This document shows, piece after piece, positions 52,675 to 53,396 of a DNA stretch of 53,396 nt (the stretch's first letter is position 1; each line of letters opens with the position of its first letter). Below the pieces are notes generated by a model. The model was not told the origin of the DNA and made no database searches. It saw nothing but the letters and a program-made list of their open reading frames with translations. Origin of the DNA: Clostridia bacterium (GTDB lineage: Bacteria > Bacillota > Clostridia > Oscillospirales > Acutalibacteraceae); assembly GCA_024404115.1 (NCBI GenBank), contig JAKSQM010000010.1:1-53396 (forward strand), read 5' to 3'. The position numbers and the translations under genes were made by a program.

Positions 52675-53396
52675 TTTGCGGTGGATTGCCACGCTTCGCT
52701 CGCAATGACGATGCCGATAAATTTTCGTTCAAATTTACATTTGTGCTGACATTCAGAGCGGAATGTCGAGGACACCATCCCCTACACTATTCACTACAAC
52801 CTGTTACTTCAAGTTCTACACCTCTGTCATCTGCGATGACATCTCCCCTGTCAAGGGGGCGACAGGAAAGCTCGGTCTTTTTGTTCCATCGTGAATTTTA
52901 TTCACCTTGGTAGGCACGGGGATGAATCCCGTGGAGGCGTAGGCGTGGGCGGTGGTGCGGTGGTGCGGTGGCGCAGATGTTGCTTTGGTTGTTGATGAAA
53001 TTTGGCGGCAACATCTGCCCTCCTTGTGTAAAGGAGGGTGGCGAACATAGTGAGTCGGGAGGATTGTTCGTTTTAAATTTAGCTCATATTTGACTTTCAA
53101 CAGACAATCCCTCAGTCTTTTTGCCGTGCAATATCGTGCCGTTTGTGTTACGAATTGAGTAGGGGCGAACTGCGTTCGCCCGAAAATGACAATTTAAATT
53201 TGCAATGCAAAGCTGGCGAACACAGTTCGCCCCTACGATGTGCCGTACACCTATTCACTACAACCTATTACTTAAAATGGGTGCGGGTGCCCCGCCCGAA
53301 ATTATTCATTATTCATTCAAGCTGTGGATTGCCACGGCTTCTAAAGTGGCAACACTTTTTGGACAAAAAAGTAACAGAGATAATGACAGTTATCGC
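52675..53396 (+). repeat. Large mosaic intergenic repeat island at window end
   Basis: This is the longest island. In order: GTGGATTGCCACGCTTCGCT with CGCAATGACG (52681-52710); ATTCAGAGCGGAATGTCGAG (about 52751-52770); CTATTCACTACAACC (about 52787-52801); CTCCCCTGTCAAGGGGGCGA (about 52842-52861); CATCGTGAATTTTATTCACC with CACGGGGATGAATCCCGTG (about 52887-52933); a CCCTCCTT/AAGGAGGG hairpin (about 53018-53039); AACAGACAATCCCTCAGTCT (about 53100); GGGGCGAACTGCGTTCGCC (about 53163-53181); GCTGGCGAACACAGTTCGCC (about 53212); and GGGTGCGGGTGCCCCGCCCG (about 53279). No ORF with an RBS is supported to the right edge. Confidence 0.8.

Noticed and set aside
52671-53100. ORFs at the right end
   Set aside because: They translate palindromic repeat modules; the same peptide fragments appear at other islands.
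45005-53396. Possible CRISPR array in the repeat islands
   Set aside because: The modules are different from each other, not regularly spaced and not identical, and no cas gene is present.

Overview
The window looks like a chromosomal segment of a Gram-positive anaerobe of class Clostridia, probably a gut Oscillospiraceae/Ruminococcaceae member. This is inferred from: the RNase J, GdpP, rplI, dnaB and tilS-hpt-ftsH order; an L27 with a cleavable N-terminus next to its protease Prp; a PurH split into a PurO-type cyclohydrolase and a stand-alone transformylase under a ZTP riboswitch; a fibro-slime surface protein; and near-consensus SigA promoters with strong AGGAGG ribosome sites. I saw no outer-membrane genes, tRNA, rRNA, CRISPR array, transposase or phage gene. 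Most of the window is housekeeping sequence with a few accessory cassettes.

Layout. 1-5.8 kb (minus strand): a very large fibro-slime surface protein that runs off the left edge, a lipoprotein, an AT-rich stretch with a decayed exported-protein gene and a G/T-only tract, and a cytidylate-kinase-like protein. 6-8.1 kb (plus): a two-gene cassette of a double zinc-ribbon protein and an SPFH-GYF protein. 8.3-13.5 kb (plus): promoter, ZTP riboswitch, purO, purH, then glyA-fhs, a one-carbon/purine block. 13.8-23.4 kb (minus): a seven-gene run rnj-gdpP-rplI-dnaB-tilS-hpt-ftsH. 23.5-27.2 kb: a small membrane protein (plus), then mscL, a coiled-coil protein and a class B PBP (minus). 27.3-34.4 kb (minus): MFS transporter, ABC ATPase and permease, nadD-yqeK fusion, rsfS, leuS. 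34.5-36.1 kb (minus): a VTT membrane protein and a PI-PLC-like enzyme. 36.3-41.4 kb (plus): a radical SAM protein, a TPP riboswitch with thiT, tcdA, ttcA, then the L21-Prp-L27 operon. 41.5-45 kb (plus): nucleotide-sugar dehydrogenase, epimerase and GT4 glycosyltransferase, a surface-glycan cassette. 45.4-50.2 kb (minus): an M16 peptidase pair, lgt and a DUF4474-like secreted protein. 50.4-52.7 kb (plus): a nucleoside hydrolase-like protein and an ADP-ribosylglycohydrolase.

The gaps at about 8.2, 13.6, 24.1, 45.2 and 52.7-53.4 kb are filled by a mosaic of short, palindromic intergenic repeat modules reused in different orders. They are the most conspicuous structure not explained by genes. The most interesting gene cassettes are the zinc-ribbon/SPFH-GYF pair, the nucleoside hydrolase/ADP-ribosylglycohydrolase pair and the VTT/PI-PLC pair. 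I found no clear case of a wholly new defence or mobile system. All calls come from reading the sequence; no database search was run.
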